The notes below the pieces were generated by a model, which was given only the letters and a program-made list of their open reading frames with translations, was not told the DNA's origin and ran no database searches. The position numbers were made by a program, and so were the translations under genes. DNA of 6,740 bases. Source: an uncultured beta proteobacterium (GTDB taxonomy: Bacteria > Pseudomonadota > Gammaproteobacteria > Burkholderiales > Rhodocyclaceae). The DNA is taken from assembly GCA_903930395.1 (NCBI GenBank), contig CAIYYE010000230.1:1-6740 (forward strand). Direction: 5' to 3'. Of this stretch, positions 6,587-6,740 are shown one piece after another; positions within the stretch are counted from its first letter, which is position 1; every line of letters starts with the position of its first letter.

Positions 6587-6740
6587 TCAAGCAGCTTTCT
6601 TTTCAATCTGGGCGAGGACTTCGGCGGCCCATTCTTTCGGCGCCATGGGGAAGCCGAGGCGGGCGCGGCTGTCGAGATAGGCCTGGGCGACGGCCCGGGC
6701 AAGATTGCGGATGCGGCCGATATAGGCGGCGCGCTCGGTG
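6587..6740 (-). CDS. glyQ: Glycyl-tRNA synthetase alpha subunit, C-terminal end (5' part outside window)
   Basis: This frame is open from the window edge to the TGA at 6587-6589 and encodes 50 residues beginning [20 protein letters not shown] and ending [12 protein letters not shown]. This matches the C-terminal helical tail of GlyQ, in which ERxxYIxRxRxLA and a late arginine-rich helix are typical. GlyQ is the catalytic alpha subunit that activates glycine with ATP; its catalytic core lies outside this window. The placement two bases before glyS, in the normal glyQS order, supports the call strongly. The promoter of the whole run must be upstream of the window edge. Confidence 0.93.
   Translation of the reverse strand, partial: TERAAYIGRIRNLARAVAQAYLDSRARLGFPMAPKEWAAEVLAQIEKKAA

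Noticed and set aside
6585..6590. TTG start for glyS
   Set aside because: ATG at 6584 gives the usual family N-terminus (MTAKNLLVELFVEELP) and sits two bases after the glyQ stop; the TTG has no supporting ribosome site.
4182..6680. An 832-codon open frame on the + strand opposite glyS and the start of gmhB
   Set aside because: It is exactly in register with the glyS and gmhB codons, so it is closed only by the sense codons TTA, CTA or TCA, which are rare in a GC-rich genome. Its product is Gly/Asp/Gln-rich with no recognisable domain, while glyS opposite has full family conservation.
1..6740. Mobile element, CRISPR array, tRNA or defence system
   Set aside because: I saw no transposase, terminal repeats, regularly spaced repeats, tRNA-like fold or defence-type domain; the YgjP-like protein can accompany some restriction loci elsewhere, but no restriction or modification gene is here.

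Overview
This is an ordinary, gene-dense, GC-rich bacterial chromosome segment. The protein sequences and gene order (glyQ, glyS, gmhB, plsC-like, YgjP-like metallopeptidase, gloA) suggest a betaproteobacterium, perhaps of the Dechloromonas/Azonexus (Rhodocyclales) type. That placement rests on recalled similarity and synteny, not on a search. I saw no RNA gene, insertion sequence, phage gene or CRISPR array.

Left part (1-1349): the C-terminal two thirds of a GT4 glycosyltransferase on the + strand meets, tail to tail, an FmdE-family protein on the - strand. The two reading frames overlap by 10 bases inside a small palindrome. Middle (1350-1985): a 172-base divergent intergenic region separates the FmdE-like gene from a small exported protein on the + strand. 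A short hairpin between convergent genes closes this section.

Right part (1986-6740): a run of six - strand genes, read from right to left: the end of glyQ, then glyS, gmhB, an acyltransferase of the PlsC family, a YgjP/DUF45-type zinc metallopeptidase and gloA. The first five are packed with gaps of 2 and 15 bases and overlaps of 4 and 23 bases, so they are very likely one transcript. gloA follows after 84 bases and could be read through or have its own promoter. The run joins glycine tRNA charging (GlyQ/GlyS) to envelope building (heptose for LPS by GmhB, phosphatidic acid by PlsC) and methylglyoxal detoxification (GloA).

I found no convincing previously undescribed system. The points most worth a second look are the stand-alone FmdE-like protein, the palindromic convergent gene ends that give both proteins the same last three residues, the HX4E variant of the acyltransferase motif, and the uncharacterised small exported protein.
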